DNA of 21,413 bases from Gonium pectorale. Taxonomy: Eukaryota; Chlorophyta; Chlorophyceae; Chlamydomonadales; Volvocaceae. Positions 1-8,724 of the stretch are shown piece after piece. Made by a program: the position numbers and the translations under genes. Within the stretch, counting starts at the first letter, position 1. Every line of letters begins with the position of its first letter. The DNA is taken from positions 16,659-38,071 of the forward strand of contig LSYV01000096.1 of NCBI GenBank assembly GCA_001584585.1, in the 5' to 3' direction. The notes beneath the pieces were generated by a model that was given only the letters and a program-made list of their open reading frames with translations, was not told the DNA's origin and did no database searches.

Positions 1-1363
1 CGTANCAGCTGGCGGGTGCGNGACGGGTCAGAGGTCAGGGTCAGGACCCACACCGGACTACACTCGTCGTTATGCTACGCCGAAGCCCCCCCCCCCCGCC
101 AAAGATGCAACAAAGACGGGGAAAGGCAGCGCGGCTCAAGTGAAGTACCGCTAACTCTGGCCGCGCTAACTCTCAGCAGCTACAATGCTGCACGCCGGCC
201 TCGGCTGCCTCGCTGCAATAACTAGGTCTGAGCGAGAGAGAGCGTGCCCTCTGTCAGCAACACCCGCAGGGTACCTAGCCCAGGCAGCCCGTGCTCACCA
301 TTCGACGGGCCGGGCGCCCCATGACAACCCAGCTGTCAAGCCACAGTACAGCTCAACGACCGGGCGGGTGGGAGGAAGCATACAACAAGCCAATTAATAA
401 TGTGACTGCCGGCTCGCTGTGCACGCCTGCAGCCACAAGGCCAGTGCTGAGACAAAGCGGGCGGCCCTGACCATCGTGCCTAGACGAAGGCACGCCGTGC
501 CGCCCAAACCGTACGACAGTCCTCCGAGCCCCGGCGCCACAAAGCACAAACCCCATATTTCACGACTGTGAAGCCCTCCTCTTTCACAATAACATACACA
601 CACTCGCGCTTCTCTGCAGAGAAGCCTGCCAACCTTCAAACCCCACCCAACCTCAAGCAAATGCGGCGCCCTGGTAAGGTGGTCCATCCTGATGGGATGG
701 CAGGCCTAGCTGCCCACTCGCATCGCCTGCCTGCATAGCCATTGGCTATTAGCTATAAGCCAACCGGCCCTGACTAGGACGCCGCAGCTTCGGGTATTTT
801 ATCTGTGCCTCAGCAGCGTGTGCTCAAGACGCGCTGTGGGCAAGCCTGCCAGTCACACGACACCCGCCTTTCCCCGTAGGGCCTCCTTCATCCGTGCCCC
901 GTGACAATGGCGGTGCGGAGCCCCTGCGGCACTGCGAGTGGAGTCGGCAGGGCCCCATTGAACAAGATAGCCGCAGTGGGGCATGCCGTAGTAGGGCCCG
1001 GTCAAGGCATCGTGCCACACTGCGGCAGCCGCATTCATGTATCCGGGTCCGGGGAGAAGGGTGCCCTTTGGCGCGAGTTAGAAAATGCTTCAATCCTAGG
1101 CAGATTGGAAGAGGCCGAGCCCCCAAACAACCGGCACAACGCCGCCGGCCCCGGGAGCGCCGCGCCTCCTCCACCGGCCCCCTTCATACCCTCTTTCGCC
1201 ACACCGCCCCGGCCCCCGGCGCTTCCGCCCCCGCACCCCTTCCTCACCAACCCCGTCCTGGCGCTGGCAGGCGAGCTTTCCTTCCTTGCAGCTCGCCTGC
1301 CTTCCGCCCCTGGTGCTCTTCATGCTGACCACGCGGCCCGGCAGCACGGCAGATCATGTACAA
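1..1363. other. Non-coding left flank of copy A (3' of the LRR-A gene)
   Basis: No gene is recognised. Open frames here do not survive comparison with copy B, where frame-shifting indels interrupt them. It holds a perfectly conserved 119-nt block (758-876, identical to 7769-7887), an imperfect palindrome around 744-765 that includes a CCAAT/ATTGG element, and a 221-nt segment (897-1117) absent from copy B. Ambiguous bases occur at 5 and 21. Confidence 0.6.
897..1117. other. Insertion/deletion polymorphism between copies (present in A only)
   Basis: About 221 nt lie between TCATCCGTG and AGCCCCC in copy A, whereas copy B joins these flanks directly (about 7900-7912). I see no terminal inverted repeats, poly-A tail or clear target-site duplication. 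It could be a deletion in B as easily as an insertion in A. Confidence 0.7.
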
Positions 1364-1368
1364 TTACA
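1364..1368 (-). terminator. Putative polyadenylation signal (TGTAA) of LRR gene A
   Basis: TTACA on the plus strand reads TGTAA on the minus strand, the usual green-algal polyadenylation signal. It lies about 570 nt past the LRR-A stop codon, a plausible 3'UTR length for Chlamydomonas. The motif and its neighbourhood are conserved in copy B at 8153-8157. Confidence 0.55.
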
Positions 1369-1712
1369 TTAATTGCATTGTATCAACCCTCTTTCGCCGC
1401 CCAGCAACCTTCCACCATCAGCTGCCGCCAGGGCTTTAGGCCTCCTCACGCTCCTGCCCTGCCCGGCAGGAGCGCATGTGTCCGGTCATACATGTACCAA
1501 AAGTCCGCGAGCGGGCCCCCAGACAGCTCCCTCCCTGCATGCACCCTGTGCACGGTTCTGGCTCTCTGGGGCATGCACGGCTGGAGAACCAGTCCTTGAC
1601 CGCGTAACCCTCGCCGTCCGCTATGGCTTCGCCTATCTGCACAGCATTGTGCTGGCGTGTGGCAGCTGCCTCGTGTACTGCATAGTGTGCATACGCCCCT
1701 CAAGGAGCCATA

Positions 1713-1914
1713 AAAAAGGTGGATAGCGCAACCCGCCTGTATTGCCACTCCCAGCCCTACCGTGTCCGATTCCTCCTGTGGTACTCCCGTTCAGCCCATG
1801 GCAACGCACGGCAGCCGCCCGTCCGCGGCCTCTCCAGTAGTTCACTCCATCTATCGGGTGCCAACATCAGTACGCTGCGTAGGATTGCACCTGCTGAAGG
1901 CCCCGTACGGGTAG
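1713..1914. repeat. 202-nt perfectly identical block shared by both copies
   Basis: Every base from 1713 to 1914 matches 8503-8704 by eye. The block lies in the 3'UTR, starting about 20 nt past the LRR stop codons. Flanking sequence on both sides differs between copies. A 69-70 codon open frame on the plus strand is preserved only because the DNA is identical, so it is not evidence of coding. Confidence 0.85.
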
Positions 1915-1934
1915 GTGGCTCTGACCCATAGTAT

Positions 1935-4080
1935 CTAGTCAGACATGCTGTACGAATCCGTGCCCCAGCCATCACCGTACTCGGGCTCATAAAGATCGTT
2001 GAAGTCTGGCGGCCCCTCAACCTCAATGCGCAGCGCCGCCCACTGCTCCAGCAGCCAGTCCAGCCGCTGCCGCCCGGTCCAGTCCGCGGCCGGGCCCCAC
2101 CCGTCCATCACCCGCTGGGCGGCCTGAGGGGTCGGGAAGCGGGTTACAGTCGGGTACGGCCCGAGTCCGGATCCGTGTTTGTGTGTTTGTGTGTTTGTGG
2201 GTCACCTCGTCACCACTCACCAGCATACTGATAACTGCCGTAGTGCATGGGCGACAGGGCACCCCAAGACCCCATCATGAGGCGTATCCACACAACGGTC
2301 ACCCGAGACCCACAAGCCGTCAAGCGTGCATACACGTACGGCAGGGTCGCCGTACACAGGGTGCCGGACACAGGCATGTGTGCGGCGTCAGCTGGGGCCC
2401 CACAGAAGCGCTGTCCACACCCACACGCAAATCCACGGGCCTGAAGGGCCGCCAGTGGTGCTTCGGCAGGGACCTTCAAGCTTCGACCCCACGCACCTTG
2501 TTGATGCATTGGACGAAAGCGGTCGTGTAGACGCGTTCCTTCGAGTAACCGGTAAGCATGTAGACGCGTTCCTCCGCTGCCTCCGCGCGCATCTGCTCGA
2601 CCGCCAGGTCGTACAGGGACAGGTCCGGAGCAGGGGCCGACGCTGCGCCCACCTGCACCACACCGCCGCCCGCTGGGCTGCCGCCGGCGCCGCCCTCCTG
2701 CGGCTGCATTGGCCACCATGTAGCGGCTGCCTGGGCCTCCGCGCTGATGCCGACGGATAGCTTGTGCTCGACTTCAGGCGGTCGATAGTCGTCGTATACC
2801 ACCTGCAGCGCCAGGCTCAGCCCCTCCATGCCCGCCACCCGCGACAGCAGCCCCCGCACCCGGTCAAGCGGGACGACAGCAGATACAATGAAAACCGTCC
2901 GGGCGTCCAGGGTGAGCTCGTGCTGCCGCAGCAGGTGCTCAAGCATGCGCGCCTCAGGGCTGCCGTCGCCATCTGCCTGGACGGCAGCGTCGGGGTCGAC
3001 ATCATCATCGTCCAGGGGCGGGTAGGGGTGGTGTTGGTGGTCCCAGTCCCAGCCGAACACCAGCTCGCCCGTCACCCGGATGCACCGCAGGGGCTGCAGG
3101 AAGGCGCCGCAGTGCTGGCGCAGCTCCTCTAGCACACCGAGCCTGAGGTACTCCGCGTGAAGGCCCACAGCTCCCCCATCCTCGAGCTCGAACGTCACAC
3201 CACCGCCAGGAGGATAGAGGAGGTGCTCGGAGTCAAACATGTGCGTGTCTTTGAAGTGCAGGGCGGAGAGTGAGGGCGGCAGTGCGGCCACGGCAGTCAT
3301 CACCGATGCCATGCCGTACACCCCCCGCAGAGTCAGCTCCTCCAGCCCGCTCATGCAGCGGAGCGAGGCTGCCGCCGCCGTGGAGATGGACCCAACGCCG
3401 GCGATCCAAAGGTCGAGTCGCCGCAGGCTGTCCGACTGCAGCAGTGGGGGCAGGCCGGGTCCGGGTCCTATGCGCAGCGTCAGGTCGTTCAGGTCCCGCA
3501 GCGACTCCAGCGACTCCACCAGCGGCCGCTCCTCCCCGGGGACGCGAGGGAGCTCAGGCCAGAGCCGCACGCGCTGCAGGGCCGGCAGCTCACGGATTGC
3601 CCGCGCCATGGCCTCCGTGCCGTCAGCCAAGGACCAGAGGCGCGAACAAAACGAAACCTCCAGCGCGGTAATCCGGCGCCTGTCCGCCAGGGGCACATGT
3701 GAGAAGACGCGGGGCAGGAGCTCGGCCGCCCGGGCGTTGTTGAGCCACTCGCTGGTGGACGTGATGAGCGTGACCTGGCTGGCGAGTGGCCAGCGGTGGA
3801 GCGGCGGCGGTCCGAGGTCCAGGAGGGATTCGGTTGCCTCGCCCAGGCGCAGCGTGGCGGAGGTGATGCTGCCGTCGATGAAGTCTCGCAGCGCCTGGCA
3901 CGCGAGGCGCGCGGCGGCCAGGGCGGCTTGGGCGGCCACGTCCCCGCGGCCGCTGATGCTGCCTTGGTTGCCCGCCACAGGCGCTTGTAGGCTGCCAAGC
4001 AGCACGTCCCGGCCCCTGGCGCACAGCGCCTGCAGCACATCCTCGAGTGCGGTCTCGGCGCGTTCGTGGCCGGAGGCCAT
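1935..4080 (-). CDS. Leucine-rich-repeat protein, F-box-like N-terminus (copy A)
   Basis: Three-exon model: 4080-2497 (528 codons), 2410-2336 (25 codons, 3' end tentative) and 2123-1935 (62 codons plus TAG), about 615 aa. Residues 1-90 are helical and resemble the degenerate F-box-like start of volvocine LRR families (CQALRDFIDGSIT). Residues about 168-285 carry LxxLxL leucine-rich repeats (LQRVRLWPEL, LNDLTLR, LRRLDLW, LEELTLRG, LSALHF). An acidic stretch (DDDDVDPD) lies near 357-364 and a Gly/Ala-rich linker near 463-485. The ATG at 4080 is chosen because both copies share MASGHE from there but diverge upstream. The intron 1 donor AAG|GTGCGTGGG is excellent, and reading through it stops after 6 codons. 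Exon 3 is supported by mostly synonymous differences from copy B. The intron 2 donor (TAC|GTGTAT) is weak. A role as a ubiquitin-ligase adaptor or protein-binding scaffold is inference only. No catalytic domain or signal peptide is seen. Confidence 0.72.
2175..2200. repeat. GTGTTTGT short tandem repeat in LRR-A intron 2
   Basis: About three units of TGTGTTTG. The same place in copy B (8966-8984) has about two units. The change in unit number between copies supports an intronic, unconstrained position. Confidence 0.7.
2526..2573. repeat. 11-codon internal duplication in LRR-A exon 1
   Basis: The 15-mer TGTAGACGCGTTCCT occurs at 2526-2540 and again at 2559-2573, a period of 33 nt. In the protein this repeats ERVY with an 11-residue spacing (ERVYMLTGYSK then ERVYTTAF). 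Copy B has one copy (KERIYTTAF) after a different, Pro-rich stretch. Confidence 0.7.
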
Positions 4081-4260
4081 GGCTACAGAACCCAAAGGGA
4101 GTAGGCCCACACTAGGGTGATGATTTTCAGGGCAACCGCTAATGTGCAGAACTGAGGCTGCTGACGCGGACAGAGGGTTGGAGGATCGACGAATACGGGG
4201 TAACAGGTGTGCATAGGCCAGAAGCTATGCCATTGGCCCTCCTTTATTTGGTCACGAAAC
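4081..4260 (-). promoter_or_regulatory. Probable LRR-A promoter/5'UTR with CCAAT element
   Basis: This region lies immediately upstream of the LRR-A start codon. On the minus strand a CCAAT motif (GGGCCAATGGCATAG, about 4223-4240) sits about 150 nt before the ATG. The same motif occurs at about 11261-11276 in copy B. No convincing TATA box is seen. Function is inferred from position and conservation only. Confidence 0.35.
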
Positions 4261-4724
4261 ACAAGCCGCAGAGGGCTGGCGCCCGCCGCACAGTTCGTAC
4301 AGTGAAAGCGCGAGCGAGGGCCCTCAGGGGCACACTTCGACCCGTGGGTCTCTGCGCGACCTCGCCCGGTCTTGTTGGCGCCTGCTTCCCATGGAGTTCA
4401 CGAAGGCTGCAAGGACTGCGCTCGCTCGCATGCACAGTCTCCGTTTGGGCCCGTGCGCGAGCCTGGACCGCGCGGCCGTCCCTTTGGACGACTGCGCGTA
4501 TTCCACCCCAAGCCCCGCCAGCCAGCCTGCGCCGCATATGCGCAGCCAGGCGCGCACCAACCTGTGTGCCAACCCGGTCGTCTGGGTTGTCCGAGGCATA
4601 TAACAAGCAAACAGCGAATGCCAAGACGCCGAGGTCGTGGCCTGGGTCTGGGTGCTCCTGCACTACTGTTCCTGGCCGTTACTAACCGTTCTCCGTTGCT
4701 GCTGATGGCCATAAAACCACAACG

Positions 4725-4756
4725 CCAACCCCAACCAACCAACCAACCAACCCCCC
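4725..4756. repeat. CCAA microsatellite
   Basis: About six CCAA-type units followed by a C run. It is absent from the corresponding part of copy B (about 11578-11600), so it arose or was lost after the duplication. Confidence 0.75.
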
Positions 4757-5318
4757 TCCGCATGATGCGCCTCACCATGGTGCCCCGGTGTCATGGTGCA
4801 CACCGCCCGCGCGTCGCCCTCTACTTGCAACTGGCGGCGACGGCCGAGCACCCCTTGCTGACATGAAAACTGAAAGCACCCGAGCGGAACACCTCGGCAT
4901 GCCGGCCACAACTATGCCTCACAGCGACGTCTGGCATGTAGGATCAGTCAGCTGCATTCCAGCAGCTGGGGGCGTATGACCGTCCCTGACCGTCCTGTAC
5001 ATCCACTACGGTATTACTCGCTGAGACGCGCTCCGTATGATCGGGGAGCTGCGTTGGTCGTCTCACAGGCGGTTCCCGCCCGGCCCATGGTATGGTCTTC
5101 CGCCCCTCCCCTGCTCCCGTCTCCCCTCCATAGAACCTGAAGAGCAGACCCTGGGATGGTGCCTCTGATGCGGCCTCCGTCGCGTCCAGTGCTGCTTGCT
5201 ACCGGTACCTACAGGCTGCTGCCCTAGTGCGTCACGTGGAGACAGCTGTACGCCCCGGCATAGAACCTGTGGGGAGCGACTGGCGACTGTGGCGAGGGCA
5301 CTTTCGAGGCACGCGGCA

Positions 5319-5323
5319 TTACA
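5319..5323 (-). terminator. TGTAA-type polyadenylation signal downstream of the orphan RPB6 exon
   Basis: TTACA on the plus strand gives TGTAA on the minus strand, about 1.03 kb past the stop codon of the orphan terminal exon. The matching site in copy B (12188-12192) reads TTGCA, so the signal is not intact beside the complete RPB6 gene. Confidence 0.3.
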
Positions 5324-6351
5324 GACTCGTCCGCAACCAGCAGCTGCGCCCCACACACAGGCCTGCTGAGCCGATCGGCTAGATCAGCATCGCCGCAAAC
5401 GACAGCGTGCCGGTCGCATGCCGCCCGCCAGCCCCGCGGCGCGCGAACGCCGCTGTGCGAGTGCACAGATACGACAGCCGACGAGCACAACCGCCGCCCA
5501 AGGCAAACAGCCCGGCCGAGGCAAACGCAGGGTCGCGCATGGCCGCAGGACGCTCGGCGCAGGCAGCAGCAGTACCTAAGGGCTGTCGCGTCGCTGGCAA
5601 ATGGGGGACCAACCACGTGGCGTGCGCCAATCCTGGTCTCTGAAATGCGTCCCCTCCCGGTCCCATCCATAGCGTAGCCGGCGGCCATCCCCTGGCCAGA
5701 GCGACCGGCGAGGCCTGCCACAAACCACCTCCAGCCCGCAGCACACGAGATGCTACCGGTATCCGAAAGTCCGCGCATCAGCCTACCGGCCCAAGACCAC
5801 TCGGAGCTTAAGTCCGAAAGGAGAACATCCGCGGGCAACCTCACGCGCAAAATCGAACAGCGCCCAAGGGGAGAGCTTGCGCTGCGTCACCCAGTCACGC
5901 CCAACGCCGCTGCCCGTCGAGCCCCGCCAAGAGTCGCCGCTTTTCCGCGCCCGGCGTGCCCACAAGAGGCCTAGGCCGAGACCCCCGGGAATCAGGGCGT
6001 CGGGGCAGTCCCCTGATCCCCCTGAACCACCAGCACCCCAACCGGTACCGCCGCTGTCCACGCCCCCACAGGGCCCTGCGTATGAGACTTTCCCGGACGG
6101 ACGGAACTGCCGGTCGATTCCCCCCGCCTCAACGCCACAACCCCACTCCCTGACGCCACAGCGCCCCGCTCCCCCCTCCCGCCCGCCCCGGCCGCTCGGG
6201 CGGGCTGGCCGCCACAGCCCCGCGCACCCCCGCCCGGCCGGCCCGGCCCCGTGCCCGCTGGCGGCTGCGCCGTGCCCGCTGGCGGCGGCGCCGGCGAGGC
6301 CCCGGGCCCAGGCGGTGGACTCCCACCGCCGGCCCCACGTCCACGTCCAGA

Positions 6352-6394
6352 TCAATCCGGCACCACGAGCTCGCTGATGCTCCAGTCCTCGTAG
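6352..6394 (-). pseudogene. Orphan terminal exon of RPB6 (duplicated gene fragment)
   Basis: 43 nt identical to exon 6 of the intact RPB6 gene (13166-13208). It encodes [13 protein letters not shown] and the TGA stop, preceded by the same acceptor (CCCCCGCAG). No other RPB6 exon lies to its right: similarity to RPB6 intron 5 ends at 6592, followed by unrelated sequence and the 3' flank of copy B. It was therefore carried along as the edge of the tandem duplication and cannot make RPB6 protein. A read-through transcript from copy B could in principle splice into it, since the acceptor is intact. Confidence 0.9.
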
Positions 6395-6592
6395 CTGCGG
6401 GGGAAGCGGGAGGAGGCAGGAGGGGGAGGCCACCGGGGATTATTGAGGGTACGAACCGTGCCAACGCGTTTTACCGTACTCACGTGCGACAGGGGCATGT
6501 CAGGTCCATGTGCATACATAGGGTGCCCATTTGGGACAGCCTGTTTAATGCACGTGGCCAACAGGCCACCGCCTCCGTCCCCCCCTTGCATG

Positions 6593-7062
6593 CCCCCTCA
6601 TGATCGACCTGAAAGTGACCTGGGTAGTCAAGGCGCGGAACGGCTTGCAGCACTCGTGATGTGTTGGGTATGGGGCCCAGGGCGACTTGAAAAGGCCCAG
6701 TGCGCTGGCTGGCGGCTGGCGCACTGGCCAGACGAGCCAGCGGCTGCGGCTGGGGCCCCACCGCCCCCTCTCCACTGCACCGGGTCCTCGTCCCTGACAG
6801 TACCGTCCCTGTCTGCAAGAGGAGTGCTCCCATATGCGCTGTGCCCCGCCCCCCCTCCCCAAACACCAGCGCCATGCCTGGGTTGCACGTGAGGGGGGCG
6901 TACGGCCGCGGCTGCTGCTCGCCCCAGTACGGCAGCTACGTGTGGCATTGCACGTACGACTGTACCTGATGGACGGTGGTTCGTCGCTCCTTGCGCCTGT
7001 GCAGACGGGGAGCCGGGCGACGCCGCGCAGCGCACCCCACCCCTGTCTGAGCTAGCCCTTTG
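6593..7062. other. Duplication junction segment, single-copy in the window
   Basis: Between the end of copy A similarity and the start of the stretch matching the window's left end. No gene, RNA or repeat was recognised. Under a simple tandem duplication it is the left end of the repeat unit, whose copy A counterpart lies just outside the window. Confidence 0.6.
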
Positions 7063-8152
7063 ATCAGCTGCGGGTGCGGGTGCGAGCGGGACAGGGGTCA
7101 GGGGTCAGGACCCCACACCGGATTAACAACTCGTTCGTTAATGCTACGCCCGAACGCCCCCCCCCCCCAAAAAAGATGCAACAAATAGGGGGAAAAGGCA
7201 GCGAGGTGGCGCTAACTCTCAGCAGCTACGGTATAACGCTGCACGCCGGCCTGCTGCCTCGCTGTAACAACTAGGTCTGGCCAAGAGAGCGCGTGCCCTC
7301 TGTCAGCAACACCCGCAGGGGACCGAGCCCAGGCAGCCCGTGCTCGCCATTTGACGGGCCGGGCGCCCCATGACAACCCAGCTGTCAAGCCACAGTAGTA
7401 CAGCTCAACGACCGGGCGGGTGGGAGGAAACATACAAAAAGCCAATTAATGCGACTGCCGGCTCGCTGTGCACGCCTACAGCCACAAGGCGAGTGCTAAG
7501 GCAAAGCGGGCGGCCCTAACCATCGTGCCCAGACGTGTAGGCCCGCCGTGCCGCCCAAACCGTACGACAGTCCTCCGAGCCCCGGCGCCACAAACCCTAT
7601 TCATTTAACGACACTCGTGCTCCTCTGCGGAGAAGCCTTCCAACCTTCAAACCCCACCCAACCTCAGGCAAATGCGGCGCCCGGGTAAGCTGGTCCATCC
7701 GTATGGACTGGCGGGCCCAGCTGCCCACTCGCAACACCTGCCTGCATAGCCATTGGCTATTACCTATTAGCCAACCGGCCCTGACTAGGACGCCGCAGCT
7801 TCGGGTATTTTATCTGTGCCTCAGCAGCGTGTGCTCAAGACGCGCTGTGGGCAAGCCTGCCAGTCACACGACACCCGCCTTTCCCCGCAGGGGCTCGTTC
7901 ATCCGTGAGCCCCCCAACCACCGGCACAACGCCGCCGGCCCCGGGAGCGCCGCGCCTCCTCTGCCTCTCCCCTTCATACCCTCTTCCGCCAAACCGCCCC
8001 GCCCCATGGCGCTTCCGCCCCCGCACCCCTTCCTCACCAACCCCGTCCTGGCGCTGGCAGGCGAGCTTTCCTTCCTTGCAGCTCGCCTGCCTCCTGCCCC
8101 CGTTGCGCTTCGCAGGACCACGCGGCCCGGCAGCACGGCAGATCATGTACAA
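7063..8152. other. Non-coding left part of copy B (3' of the LRR-B gene)
   Basis: Homologous to about 1-1363. No gene recognised. It includes the 119-nt block identical to copy A (7769-7887) and a C homopolymer at about 7158-7167. The 221-nt copy A segment is missing here. Confidence 0.6.
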
Positions 8153-8157
8153 TTACA
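8153..8157 (-). terminator. Putative polyadenylation signal (TGTAA) of LRR gene B
   Basis: Minus-strand TGTAA about 570 nt past the LRR-B stop codon, at the position homologous to 1364-1368 in copy A. Conservation of motif and spacing in both copies supports its use. Confidence 0.55.
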
Positions 8158-8724
8158 ACGATTGCAGTGTATCAACCCTCTTTCACCGTCCAGCAACCTT
8201 TCGCCGTCAGCTGCCGCCAAGGCTTCAGGCCTCCTCACGCTCCTGCCCTGCCTGGCAGAAGCGCATGTGTACCAGCAGTCCGTGAGCGTGCCACGAGACG
8301 GCTCCCTGCGCACGTTTCTGGCTCTGGGGCACGCACGGCCCACTGCCCTTTAGCCGCCGCGCCTGGAGAACCAGTCATCGACACAAACGAAGCGTAACCT
8401 CCGCCGTCCGCGATGGCTTCGGCTTTCTGCGCAGCATCATGCTGGCGCGTGGCAGCTCAGTTGTGTACTGCATAATGTACACACGCCCCTCAAGGCGCCA
8501 TCAAAAAGGTGGATAGCGCAACCCGCCTGTATTGCCACTCCCAGCCCTACCGTGTCCGATTCCTCCTGTGGTACTCCCGTTCAGCCCATGGCAACGCACG
8601 GCAGCCGCCCGTCCGCGGCCTCTCCAGTAGTTCACTCCATCTATCGGGTGCCAACATCAGTACGCTGCGTAGGATTGCACCTGCTGAAGGCCCCGTACGG
8701 GTAGTTGGCTCTGACCCGTAGAAT

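Larger units (their letters stand above)
4261..6351. other. Intergenic region of copy A (LRR-A upstream; orphan RPB6 3' flank)
   Basis: No gene is recognised. Homologous sequence in copy B (about 11280-13165) is the intergenic space between RPB6 and LRR-B, so the part near 6351 is duplicated RPB6 3'UTR. It contains a 109-nt block identical between copies (5840-5948 with 12646-12754), a CCAA microsatellite (4725-4756) and a minus-strand TGTAA at 5323-5319. Long open frames, such as one of about 208 codons at 5224-5850, are frameshifted in copy B and look non-coding. Confidence 0.6.
1..6592. repeat. Tandem segmental duplication, copy A
   Basis: This is the first of two head-to-tail copies of a segment of about 6.8 kb, truncated on the left by the window edge. 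Colinear matches to copy B, seen directly: the start (about 28-58 with 7088-7120), the 3' flank of the LRR gene (1713-1914 with 8503-8704), the whole LRR gene, its promoter region, and the RPB6 terminal exon (6352-6394 with 13166-13208). Similarity stops abruptly after a shared TTGCATG at 6592. The copies differ by many substitutions and by indels of up to about 220 nt, so the event is not very recent, but several blocks are still identical. Ambiguous bases at positions 5 and 21 suggest a poorly resolved contig edge. Confidence 0.93.

Noticed and set aside
744..765. Near-palindrome around TTGGCTATTAGCTATAAGCCAA as a protein-binding operator
   Set aside because: Copy B keeps the ends but changes the centre, and no gene start is nearby, so there is no support for a specific site.
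901..1599. Plus-strand 232-codon open frame
   Set aside because: It spans the A-only 221-nt segment, its frame is not kept in copy B, and the composition is low-complexity Pro/Ala/Arg. No splice or family support.
2023..2262. Alternative frame through LRR-A exon 3 (GRPAGDGRVGPG)
   Set aside because: Differences between copies A and B are mostly synonymous in the AAQRVMDGWG frame and non-synonymous in this one, so this is a shadow.
3239..4120. Plus-strand open frame of 293 codons (also 10275-11153 in copy B)
   Set aside because: It is antisense to the LRR exon 1 and consists of Ser/Arg/Ala-rich shadow sequence typical of GC-rich DNA.
5224..5850. Minus-strand 208-codon open frame with a partly similar frame in copy B (12144-12656)
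   Set aside because: The first 70 codons look alike and two indels are in frame, but most substitutions are non-synonymous and a 22-nt indel then breaks the frame. It lies in the RPB6 3' flank.
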